Part shown: one piece after another, positions 43,539 to 52,565 of the stretch | Position numbering within the stretch: position 1 is the first letter of the stretch | How the letters are laid out: each line of letters begins with the position of its first letter | Assembly: GCA_030765525.1 (NCBI GenBank) | Contig: JAVCCK010000030.1 | Location: forward strand, 1-64,000 | DNA from: Candidatus Lernaella stagnicola | Lineage (GTDB): Bacteria; Lernaellota; Lernaellaia; Lernaellales; Lernaellaceae | Reading direction: 5' to 3' | Length of the DNA: 64,000 bases | The notes under the pieces: model-generated | The model's input: only the letters and a program-made list of their open reading frames with translations | Told to the model about the DNA's origin: nothing | Database searches by the model: none | Program-made: the position numbers and the translations under genes

Positions 43539-44411
43539 ATGAAAAGCTTGACTCGATTCAATTTCTTGTTCGCCATGATGCTCGCCCTGGTCATGGTCAT
43601 GGGCGTGTTAGCCGCATGCGATGACGATGACGATGACGATGATGATGATGCCGGCGACGACGACGCCACCGACGACGACACCACCGACGACGACGCCACC
43701 GACGACGACGCCACCGATGACGACGACGATGATGACGACGACGATGATACGGCTCCCGGTAATGCGCGCATCCGCGCTCTGCACCTAAGCCCGAACGCGG
43801 GCATCGTTGACATTTGGGTCGACAACACCCTCGAATTCGTGGCCGACGTTGACTTCACCGAGGGCTCGACTTACGGCGAAGTGCCCGCCGGCATGTATAC
43901 GATTAACATCGTGCCCGACGGCGGCGACCCGGCCACTGATAGCGTGTTCGACATCCCCGTCGATCTCGCGGCCGACACCGATTACACCGCCGTGGTGTAC
44001 GGTGAGATCCCGATCTCCAAAGAAGACAGCGGCCTGGCCGCCTTGCTGATCATCGACGACGCCTCGGCGGCGATGGACCCGGCGAACTTCATCCTGTTCG
44101 TGGGCCACACGGCTGACGCCGCGATTCTCAATCCGGTAGACGTGTACGCCATCCTCGACGGCAGCGACGATTTGCTGTTGATCGACGAATTTGCGTACGG
44201 CGGCGGTGAGTTCTTCGAACTGGCTCCCGCCAGCTACGACATCGGCTTTGACTTGAACGAAGACCCGTCCGACTACGACGCCGCGTTCACGACGCCCGAT
44301 CTGCCCGGCGGCGCGCAGTACAACGTCTTTGCGGTCTACGACGATCCGGACATCTTCCTGATCGCCCAGTTGCCTGACGGCACCACGGCCCGCATCGACC
44401 CCAACATGTAA
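43539..44411 (+). CDS. Asp-tract lipoprotein with DUF4397 domain
   Basis: The 290-residue protein has lipobox LAAC (Cys27) directly followed by ten Asp, then DDDAT units and a second run of eleven Asp. The mature domain from about residue 75 begins ARIRALHLSPNAGIVDIWVDN, typical of DUF4397, with a second copy of the pattern later (VDVYAILDGSDDLLLIDEFAYGG). Asp at +2 after the lipid-bearing Cys would retain a lipoprotein in the inner membrane under the E. coli Lol rule, but that rule may not hold here. It has its own promoter and terminator. Confidence 0.82.
   Translation: MKSLTRFNFLFAMMLALVMVMGVLAACDDDDDDDDDDAGDDDATDDDTTDDDATDDDATDDDDDDDDDDDTAPGNARIRALHLSPNAGIVDIWVDNTLEFVADVDFTEGSTYGEVPAGMYTINIVPDGGDPATDSVFDIPVDLAADTDYTAVVYGEIPISKEDSGLAALLIIDDASAAMDPANFILFVGHTADAAILNPVDVYAILDGSDDLLLIDEFAYGGGEFFELAPASYDIGFDLNEDPSDYDAAFTTPDLPGGAQYNVFAVYDDPDIFLIAQLPDGTTARIDPNM
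43656..43715. repeat. Four 15-base coding repeats (DDDAT/DDDTT)
   Basis: Units at 43656, 43671, 43686 and 43701 differ only at one base (Ala to Thr in the second). They lie between two pure Asp-codon runs made of GAC and GAT. Confidence 0.92.
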
Positions 44412-44432
44412 AACCCACAACAACTAGTCCGC

Positions 44433-44460
44433 AAAAGGCGCCCTTCGGGGCGCCTTTTTT
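44433..44460. terminator. Bidirectional rho-independent terminator
   Basis: AAAAGGCGCCC (44433-44443) pairs with GGGCGCCTTTT (44448-44458) around TTCG, with T on the plus side and A on the other. It separates the convergent DUF4397 gene and the small unknown gene. Confidence 0.9.
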
Positions 44461-44482
44461 ATTGCATTCGTTTGGCGCGCTC

Positions 44483-44911
44483 TCACTCCGCCATGGCGGC
44501 TTCCAGCGTTTCTCTACACTTTTTGAATTTCGCCTTGTCGTCAAAACGGAGCGTGATGGGGCCGGCGATCTGTTCGCCGTCGTGTTCAATCGTGACTTCG
44601 CCGAGGAAAACGCCCGCAGACGCCAAAGCCAGCGCATTCAACGTACTAAGATTGACGATCGACAGGTCAGGCCCCCACGTCATGCCCCGAATGGCAGAAT
44701 AGGGTATGCTTCGCGCGCCGCCGTTGTCCCCGCGCCAGAGGATGCCCGACGTGGAGAAGAACACCCGCATGCCCGGCCGTGAATTCCCGCTGGAGCGATC
44801 GTGGTAAACCAGCGTGCAGGTGCATTTCCACACGACGGCCTCCCCTTGGCCGAGCATCGACGGAACGGCCCGGCCAAACGACATCTGGTCGAAAAAGGCT
44901 TTCAATCCCAT
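44483..44911 (-). CDS. Small cytoplasmic protein of unknown function
   Basis: The ATG at 44911 has GGGGAAA six bases upstream; longer frames above it look non-coding. The 142-residue product lacks signal or membrane segments. It has a strand-rich central part (AVVWKCTCTLVYHDRS, MRVFFSTSGILWRGD) and GARSIPYSAIRGMTWG, resembling a PH-like or bacterial PH-domain fold (short strands followed by a C-terminal helix, FDDKAKFKKCRETLEAAM). This similarity is only by impression. No neighbours suggest a role. Confidence 0.55.
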   Translation of the reverse strand: MGLKAFFDQMSFGRAVPSMLGQGEAVVWKCTCTLVYHDRSSGNSRPGMRVFFSTSGILWRGDNGGARSIPYSAIRGMTWGPDLSIVNLSTLNALALASAGVFLGEVTIEHDGEQIAGPITLRFDDKAKFKKCRETLEAAMAE

Positions 44912-45117
44912 GGTTTCCCCTTCGCCGGTGAACCCGTGTTTCGGCAAGTCGAATTTTGAAGCCCGAACTCCGCAATGAATGGCAACGGTGGGAGAAATCT
45001 TTGGTGCGCTGCGGAGATGTCGTTGATCGTACACTTTACCCAAGCGAAAGGTCAAAGAAACCGATTCGCCCCATGCCCGCGTCGCGCCCCCCAAAAAAAA
45101 GGGGATGGAGATGCCGA

Positions 45118-45954
45118 CTACGCGGAGTCCGCCGTCACGCTGTCGGCCAAGCGCTTGACGATCGCCGCCACCACGCTGCGCGGCGCGAGGCGCACCGAAA
45201 AGGCCAACAGGTTGTTCAAAAAGCCGGGGATGACCGAAAGGCGCCGGTCGAACATGGCGTCCAGACCGATTTGTGCCACGGTGCCGGCGGACATGCGGAA
45301 TTTCTTGGACATCGGCCCGGCCTCGCTGACTTCCATCCCGGCCGCGTCGAAAAAGCCGGTGTCGGTCGCGCCGGGCGAAAGCACGGTGACGCTCACGCCG
45401 TAGTCTTCCAACTCTTTGGCCAGCGCCTCGCTAAAGTTGAGCACGTACGCCTTGCTCGCCCCATAGGCGGCGATCCGCGGCATGGGCTGGTAGGCCGCAC
45501 CCGAGGCCACGTTGAGAATGTAACCGCGACCGCGCTGCTTCATGTCCTTACCGAACAGACCGCATAAGGTCGTAAGTGCCACAACGTTGAGCCCGAGCAT
45601 CTGTTCGACGCGTTGCGGATCCTGTTCCACGTGGTCGCCCCACACGCCGAAGCCCGCATTGTTGACCAACACATCGATGGCGAATCCGCGCCGCGTGATT
45701 TCGTCGTACAGGAACCGGGCCGCTTCGATGCCGGTCAGATCCACCTGGATGGCAACGACTTGCGTGCCGCTTTCGGCGAAGCGATCCCGAATTTCGTTCA
45801 TGCGCTCCAGATTGCGGCTGGCCAACACGAGGTCGTAGCCGCGCCGGGCGAGGCGGTCGGCCATTTCGTATCCGATGCCCGAGGTGGCGCCGGTGATCAA
45901 CGCGATGGGCCTCGAGGATGAAGTCGGTTCGGTCGTCGCATCAACGTGAGACAT
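45118..45954 (-). CDS. Short-chain dehydrogenase/reductase
   Basis: From ATG 45954, behind GGGAGG, the protein has 278 residues. It has the nucleotide loop TGATSGIG near residue 22, NNAG near residue 100 and the catalytic YGASK near residue 170 with an upstream Ser (NVASG). This is a classical SDR of the DltE/YqjQ-like group (short C-terminal tail with hydrophobic segment NNLLAFSVRL). NADP(H) preference is suggested by the ASRNLERM region. The substrate is unknown. It is divergent from the TonB-like gene at 46088. Confidence 0.88.
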   Translation of the reverse strand: MSHVDATTEPTSSSRPIALITGATSGIGYEMADRLARRGYDLVLASRNLERMNEIRDRFAESGTQVVAIQVDLTGIEAARFLYDEITRRGFAIDVLVNNAGFGVWGDHVEQDPQRVEQMLGLNVVALTTLCGLFGKDMKQRGRGYILNVASGAAYQPMPRIAAYGASKAYVLNFSEALAKELEDYGVSVTVLSPGATDTGFFDAAGMEVSEAGPMSKKFRMSAGTVAQIGLDAMFDRRLSVIPGFLNNLLAFSVRLAPRSVVAAIVKRLADSVTADSA

Positions 45955-46087
45955 GCGTTCCTCCCTGCGTGTGAATCTGCTGCCGGTGGTCGTTGGTAAC
46001 ACGGAATATAAGTCGATTGAAGAGAAAATGCGCGTTTGCGGCGGCTTCGGCTTTGCCCCTACAATCGCCCAAACGCAGGAGAATAGG

Positions 46088-46387
46088 TTGGGCGACAAAC
46101 AACGACGACGGTTTTGGTGGCGCACTCTGGGGCTGGGTCTGGCGCTGTCGCTCGTCCTGCACGTGATACTTTTCTTTTTGGCCACGGCGGTTTACCACCA
46201 TTTCCGGCCCCCCTCAGACCAGTGGGACACGATCGACATCGACCTGACCGAATACACCTACGAAGAACTCATGGACGTAGCGCGGCGCATCGTCACGCGA
46301 GACGAGACGAGCGACCCCACATCCGTGCCCGAGGAGCCGAAGGAAAACGACGAACTCGACGCCGAGTCCTCTCCACCGCCGGATTAA
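46088..46387 (+). CDS. Short TonB-like membrane protein lacking the TonB C-terminal domain
   Basis: I chose TTG 46088 because AGGAGA lies five bases upstream; longer readings start in sequence without a ribosome site. The 99-residue product has a basic start, one membrane helix containing SLVLH (the S-x3-H-like pattern of TonB/TolA) and an acidic tail ending before any TonB domain. It resembles the N-terminal third of the next gene (IDIDLTEYTYEEL against IDFDLADMAALEA). It may be a truncated duplicate or a regulatory partner of an ExbB/ExbD-type motor. Confidence 0.55.
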   Translation: MGDKQRRRFWWRTLGLGLALSLVLHVILFFLATAVYHHFRPPSDQWDTIDIDLTEYTYEELMDVARRIVTRDETSDPTSVPEEPKENDELDAESSPPPD

Positions 46388-46582
46388 CGCGGCATTTCCC
46401 CTCTGAACGCCCCGCTCTTCCGTTTTGCAAGAAACCGCCGGTCGGCCGACTTGCGCGGTGGCTATATTTGATTGAACAAGGGCGCGCCGTGACGGTCTAA
46501 TCACCGAGGCGGGCCGTTGCTTGGTAAGCGCGCTTGTCGTATACAGGGCTTGGCGCCCATTTGGCGACCGGAAGGAGAGTTG

Positions 46583-47536
46583 TTGCCCGAATCCTGGCGC
46601 GATCAGATGCGACGATATCGCGACCGTTGGATCGTCGGTGTGGCGGCGGTGCTATCGCTATTGCTGCATGTAGGCCTCGGCTTGCTCTTTTTCGGCGGCG
46701 TGATGGATTTCAACGCTCCCACGGACACATCTGAGACGATCGATTTTGACCTGGCCGACATGGCCGCGCTCGAAGCGGCTCTCAAAGACCCCAACAACCC
46801 CGACCGCTACCTTTTCCAAAAACCGCCTGCCAACCAGAAAACACCCGACAAAGCGGATGCTTGGGGCTATGAAGACCACGACGCCGGACCGCCGAGCCAC
46901 CTAGCCGACAGGCCTATCAACGAAATCGATCGCGCGCCCGGTCCCCGCGGACCAGGGCGCGGTACGCGACCCGGCGGCGCTTCGGCTCCGGGCCGCAGAA
47001 CGCCGTCCATACCCGATATCGGCCAAGGGGTGCCGAACCCCCGTGGTGCGGGCTCGCAAACGGCGGTTTCCTCCCGCACGCCGGGCGGAAGTCGAACGGG
47101 GCCGAAAAGTGTGGACCAACTGCTGGCGCGCACCGGCATGGATGCTCCGGGCGGCGGGGAGGACGGCGTCAATCCGTACAATCCGGACGTGGGCGCGCCG
47201 GGCAAATCGGTATCGATTTCCACCAAGAAGCTGCGCTACATGGGCTACTTCAGCCACATGCGGGAGAAGATTTACCTCGCGTGGGTGTATCCGCAGGCCG
47301 CGCAGCGTTCCGGTCAGCAAGGCGTGACCTTCATGCGCTTCACTGTGGAACGCTCGGGTAAAATCAGCGACGCCCGCGTGCTGCAAAGCAGCGGGTTTCG
47401 CCTGCTGGACAATTACGCACTTAAGGCCGTGCGCGAATCGGGGTTCAATCCCTTCCCCTCGCACTGGCCCGATGACAAGCTGACTGTGTCGGCCAGTTTC
47501 CATTACCGCCTCATCGGCGCGCGCGCGATTTATTAG
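46583..47536 (+). CDS. TonB-family energy transducer
   Basis: The start TTG 46583 has AAGGAG five bases before it; ATG 46607 is a possible alternative. The 317-residue protein has one N-terminal helix (about 17-40, with SLLLHVGLG), a long Pro/Gly/Arg-rich periplasmic linker and a C-terminal TonB domain (MREKIYLAWVYPQAAQ, FTVERSGKISDARVLQSSG, LDNYALKAVRESGFNPFP). It should pass proton-motive force to outer-membrane receptors. No ExbB/ExbD genes lie beside it, so it may use TolQ/TolR at 25578-26763 or a distant motor. Confidence 0.8.
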   Translation: MPESWRDQMRRYRDRWIVGVAAVLSLLLHVGLGLLFFGGVMDFNAPTDTSETIDFDLADMAALEAALKDPNNPDRYLFQKPPANQKTPDKADAWGYEDHDAGPPSHLADRPINEIDRAPGPRGPGRGTRPGGASAPGRRTPSIPDIGQGVPNPRGAGSQTAVSSRTPGGSRTGPKSVDQLLARTGMDAPGGGEDGVNPYNPDVGAPGKSVSISTKKLRYMGYFSHMREKIYLAWVYPQAAQRSGQQGVTFMRFTVERSGKISDARVLQSSGFRLLDNYALKAVRESGFNPFPSHWPDDKLTVSASFHYRLIGARAIY

Positions 47537-47547
47537 CGCCGATTCGC

Positions 47548-47575
47548 TTGACAACAAAAACGCGGTCGGTATGTT
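47548..47575 (+). promoter_or_regulatory. Putative sigma70 promoter of the DsbA-like/cysS pair
   Basis: TTGACA at 47548-47553 and TATGTT at 47570-47575 are 16 bases apart and about 45 bases before the GTG at 47621. Confidence 0.6.
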
Positions 47576-47620
47576 CATAAGGCTAATTTTGAACATTGTT
47601 ATCCACCGGGAGGGAAAACC

Positions 47621-48529
47621 GTGGCAAAAAAAGTATTGATCGTATTATTCGCATTCAGCGTGCTCTTTTTGGGCTTCTCGGTCGGCCGCTTCACAAGCAT
47701 TATCCCGACAAGCAAAATGAGCTACGCCGCGAAACAGAATAAGCAGTTCAAAGAACTCGACGAAATGAACCAGGCTCTGGCTTTGGCGATCGCCGCCTCG
47801 AGCCCCACCATCGCCGAGGAAATGGTCAAAAACCTGAAGAAACAGGAAAACCTGCCGCGCGAAGCCTTCACGACCTTGGTCGCCTTGGCCAAAGGCGTAC
47901 AGGGCAGCGGCAAAGGCAAGCAGGGCCAGCGGCCTCAGCGAACCGCCCCGTCCAACGATCCCAAAGACGTATTCAAGCAGGAAAAAGTCACGCTCGACGT
48001 TCCCCAGGGCTCATACTCCGTCGGCAATAAAAACGCCCCGGTTCAGATCGTGACCTTCACCGAATTCCTCTGCCCGTATTGCGCCCGTCTCGACCCGTCC
48101 ATTCGTCAGTTACAGGAAGAATTCGGCGCCGACAAAGTGCATGTCACCTTCCAGTCGCGGATCGTCCACGGTGAACGCGCCGAGTTCTATCACCGCGCCG
48201 CCGCAGCCGCCGGATTGCAGGGCAAGTTCTTCGAATTTGTCGACGCGCTGTTCAGCACCCAAAAGGACTGGATCCGCACACCGCCGGAAAAAGCCTTCGA
48301 CGAAGTCATTGCCCCGAAAGCCAAGGCGCTGGGCCTGGACGTGGCGAAGCTGAAAAAAGATATGGACGGCGACAAAGTCAAAGCCCAGGTTGGCGCGGAA
48401 GACGCGCTGGGACAAAAGCTTGGTGTCCGCGGCACGCCGACTTCCTTCGTCAACGGATACATGGTGCGCGGCGCCAAACCGAAGGAATTCTTCAAAGGCG
48501 TGATCGAGATGGCGCTTGAGAAGAAGTAG
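47621..48529 (+). CDS. Membrane-anchored DsbA/thioredoxin-like protein
   Basis: The start is GTG 47621, with GGGAGG seven bases upstream, and the product has 302 residues. An uncleaved-looking N-terminal helix (residues 5-22) anchors it; a helical linker with a Gly/Lys/Gln-rich segment follows. The thioredoxin fold from about residue 120 has the redox motif Cys151-Pro-Tyr-Cys154 and the cis-proline loop RGTPTSF near residue 270. This DSBA-family layout is used for periplasmic thiol oxidation or isomerisation. It lies 29 bases before cysS and may be co-transcribed. Confidence 0.87.
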   Translation: MAKKVLIVLFAFSVLFLGFSVGRFTSIIPTSKMSYAAKQNKQFKELDEMNQALALAIAASSPTIAEEMVKNLKKQENLPREAFTTLVALAKGVQGSGKGKQGQRPQRTAPSNDPKDVFKQEKVTLDVPQGSYSVGNKNAPVQIVTFTEFLCPYCARLDPSIRQLQEEFGADKVHVTFQSRIVHGERAEFYHRAAAAAGLQGKFFEFVDALFSTQKDWIRTPPEKAFDEVIAPKAKALGLDVAKLKKDMDGDKVKAQVGAEDALGQKLGVRGTPTSFVNGYMVRGAKPKEFFKGVIEMALEKK

Positions 48530-48558
48530 TTTAGCCGTAGCCTGACCAGGAGCGAACG

Positions 48559-50031
<1,473 letters not shown>

Positions 50032-50055
50032 TAGAAAGCAAATAGGTTCGAACGA

Positions 50056-50084
50056 CGACCGGGTTCGCCCCGGTCGTTTTTTTT
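50056..50084 (+). terminator. Rho-independent terminator of cysS
   Basis: CGACCGGG (50056-50063) pairs with CCCGGTCG (50069-50076), followed by eight T at 50077-50084. The T-run touches the stop of the convergent radical SAM gene. Confidence 0.88.
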
Positions 50085-51483
50085 AACCCCGTACGATGTC
50101 GCCGGCGCGGCGGGCGATCGCCCACAGGTTGCGCGGAGTGAGGCGCCTGGCTTGCCGCCAGATCGGCGTCGGACGCAGGTAGAAACGCCGATAAGCGCGG
50201 CGCAGTTCGCGGTACAACACGGCGGGCGTCAGAAATTCGGTCCAAACCGGCGGCTGGAACGAGGAATCCGGATGCCGGGCGAACGACCGCCACACCTCGG
50301 GATCGATCAGCCCCCGCGCGACCGCCACCTCGAAAAGCGGCGTCCCCGGGTACGGCACCAACACGTTGAACACCGCGTAATCCGGATCGAGTTCCACCGC
50401 GAATTCAACCGTCCCGCGAATATCCGCCACCGCGCGATCGGTCGGCAGGCCGATCATGAAATACGCCGCCGAGGGCACGCCCGCCTCCCGCAGCAGCGCG
50501 ACGGCTCGCCGGGCGTCATCGGTCGTGATGCTCTTGCCCAGCACTTCCAGGGCCTCGGGCGTGGCGGCTTCGACGCCGAGCTGCACGCGCACGCAACCGG
50601 CCGGTTTGAGCAGCCGCGCCAGTTCCGGCGTCAACCGGTCGAGGCGGGCGCGACACGTCCAGGTAAGCGGCAGCTTGCGGCGGATGAGCTCCTCGCACAG
50701 CGCGGCGGCCCGCTCGGGTTGCAGGTTGAAAGTGTCGTCAACGAAATACACCTCGCGGAAACCCTGCCCGGCCAACTCCTGCAATTCTTCGGCGACGGCC
50801 TTCGGGTCGCGCAGGCGCACCGGCGGACCGGGCGTCGAGCAAAAAGTGCACGCAAAGGGGCAGCCGCGGCTGGTTGATACCGTGGCCAGCGGCCCCGCGC
50901 TCACGGCGACGTCGCCATACAGCGAGCGATCCAGCAGCGAGCGATCGGGAGTCGGCAGTTCGTCCAAGTCCTTTGGCCGGCAAACCGGCTCCCCACGCAC
51001 CAGCTTGCCGTCGCGCATGAACAGCACGCCCGGCGGCGCCGTTTCCGGCAACCCGCCCTTCCACGCCGCCAAAAACGCGGGCAGCGATTCGTCGGCTTCA
51101 TCCAGGAAAGCTGCGTCAACTTCCTCCAACCCGGCCGCTTCGACCGCGAAGGCGTTGACGTGCGGCCCGCCCAGGACCCGCAGCGCCTCCGGCCGCTGTT
51201 GCTTCACCGCGGCCAGCACGTGCACGGCGTCGACGAGTTGATAGGTCGTGGCCGTCACACCCACGACATCGGGCGCGAATTCCTGCACGTGCAACAGTAC
51301 CTCGCGCACGCCCGCGCCGCTGTTGCCCGCATCGAAAAAACGTACCTCGTGCCCGGCCCGCTTGAGCGCCGCGGCGACGTACAGCAAGCCCAGCGGCGGC
51401 AGCCTGCCCCCCTCGCGCACGACGTCGGGAATTTCCCCGGAAATCGCGTTGTCGCCCGGCGGGTTGATCAGCAAGACCTTCAT
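50083..51483 (-). CDS. B12-binding-domain radical SAM enzyme
   Basis: ATG 51483 overlaps the upstream stop as ATGA and gives 466 residues starting MKVLLINPPGDN. The N-terminal cobalamin-binding-like domain includes PDVVGVTATTYQLVDAV and RVLGGPHVNAF. The radical SAM core has CPFACTFCSTPG near residue 205. A C-terminal region after residue 380 contains FNVLVPYPGTPLFEVA. Related enzymes perform methylations or rearrangements using SAM. The typical His for base-off cobalamin is not obvious. It is the last gene of a three-gene radical SAM run. Confidence 0.85.
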   Translation of the reverse strand: MKVLLINPPGDNAISGEIPDVVREGGRLPPLGLLYVAAALKRAGHEVRFFDAGNSGAGVREVLLHVQEFAPDVVGVTATTYQLVDAVHVLAAVKQQRPEALRVLGGPHVNAFAVEAAGLEEVDAAFLDEADESLPAFLAAWKGGLPETAPPGVLFMRDGKLVRGEPVCRPKDLDELPTPDRSLLDRSLYGDVAVSAGPLATVSTSRGCPFACTFCSTPGPPVRLRDPKAVAEELQELAGQGFREVYFVDDTFNLQPERAAALCEELIRRKLPLTWTCRARLDRLTPELARLLKPAGCVRVQLGVEAATPEALEVLGKSITTDDARRAVALLREAGVPSAAYFMIGLPTDRAVADIRGTVEFAVELDPDYAVFNVLVPYPGTPLFEVAVARGLIDPEVWRSFARHPDSSFQPPVWTEFLTPAVLYRELRRAYRRFYLRPTPIWRQARRLTPRNLWAIARRAGDIVRG

Positions 51484-52565
51484 GACACCAACCCTGCGAG
51501 ACGGCGGATGTCGGCTTCGCTCCGCGGCGAGCGGCGACGCGACATGCCGGCGGTCTGCAGCCGCACCTGATCCCACATCGCGCCCGGGTCTACCGCCAGC
51601 AGCGCGACTTCCGCCCAGCAAGGGCGCAGGCAGTCGGGGCAAGACGCCGTTTCCCGGCGGATGAATTCTTCGGTCCATCGCGCGGCGATCTGTTCGACCT
51701 CCACCGCGTCAATGGTTTCGAAATGGTGGCAAAGGCTGGCCTTGCCGTCGGGCCGCAACGACAAATAGGCCCGCCCCGCCAGGCAGCGCCACGTCGTGCG
51801 GCCTTCGAGAAGGTAGCCGGGGATTTCAGCGAGAAAGGCTCGCGAGTTGGCCACGTGCCCGCGACGCTTTTTGTCGGCCACGGCTTCGTTCACGAAGGCC
51901 CGCAGCGCATCGGCCTGCTCGGGCGGAAAGGCGTGCGATGCGTCGCTGCCGAAAAAGGCGTCGCCTTCGACGTCGGCTAGATGCACCGGAATAAAACTCA
52001 CCTGCGCGCCCAGGTTGTAGGCCAGGTCGGAAATGCGCGGCAGGTCGGCCAGGTTCTTGGCGCTGACGATGGTGTTGATCAACCACCCGGCCGTGTGCGG
52101 CAGGGTTTGCGTCAACATGGCCAGGTTGGCCAGTCGTTTATCGAGCCCGCCGGGCAGGCCGTCGAATTCTTCCTGCACCGCCGCGTCGAGGCTGTCGAGC
52201 GAAAACGACAGGTCGGCCATGCCCGCGGCCAAACAGGCGCGCACCTTCGCCTCGTTGACGGCCACGCCGTTGGTCAACACGCGCACGCGAAAACCGTGAT
52301 CGGCAAACGCGGCGACGACCTCCGCCACATCCTCGCGCACAAAGGGTTCGCCGCCGCCGAGACTAATTGTCGTGGCGCCCCGCTCGGCCAGCAAGCGAGC
52401 GATCTCCCGCCAGCGCTCCGGCGTTGCTTCCTCGAGCTCCCCCGCCCGCTTGTAGACGCCGCACATGCCGCATCGCAGGTTGCAGCGGTGCGTGATCCCG
52501 GCGTGCACGTAGGTAAGGTTTCGGCGCAGCAAATTGACGGCGGTGCGTATCACGCGCGGCGTCAT
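51480..52565 (-). CDS. Radical SAM enzyme with SPASM-like C terminus
   Basis: The start ATG 52565 overlaps the previous stop by one base (TGATG). The 361-residue protein has the cluster motif CNLRCGMCGVYK near residue 30 and ISLGGGEPFVRED near residue 72, typical of PqqE/MoaA-like enzymes. C-terminal cysteines (CLAGRAYLSLRPDG, CHHF, CPDCLRPC) suggest an auxiliary SPASM/Twitch iron-sulfur cluster. SPASM enzymes often modify peptides, but no precursor-like gene is visible here. It is coupled to B12-type radical SAM genes on both sides. Confidence 0.83.
   Translation of the reverse strand: MTPRVIRTAVNLLRRNLTYVHAGITHRCNLRCGMCGVYKRAGELEEATPERWREIARLLAERGATTISLGGGEPFVREDVAEVVAAFADHGFRVRVLTNGVAVNEAKVRACLAAGMADLSFSLDSLDAAVQEEFDGLPGGLDKRLANLAMLTQTLPHTAGWLINTIVSAKNLADLPRISDLAYNLGAQVSFIPVHLADVEGDAFFGSDASHAFPPEQADALRAFVNEAVADKKRRGHVANSRAFLAEIPGYLLEGRTTWRCLAGRAYLSLRPDGKASLCHHFETIDAVEVEQIAARWTEEFIRRETASCPDCLRPCWAEVALLAVDPGAMWDQVRLQTAGMSRRRSPRSEADIRRLAGLVS

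Noticed and set aside
46388-46582. Frameshift joining the short TonB-like protein to the full TonB gene
   Set aside because: The second gene has its own membrane helix and ribosome site, so it is a second complete protein, not the lost C terminus of the first.
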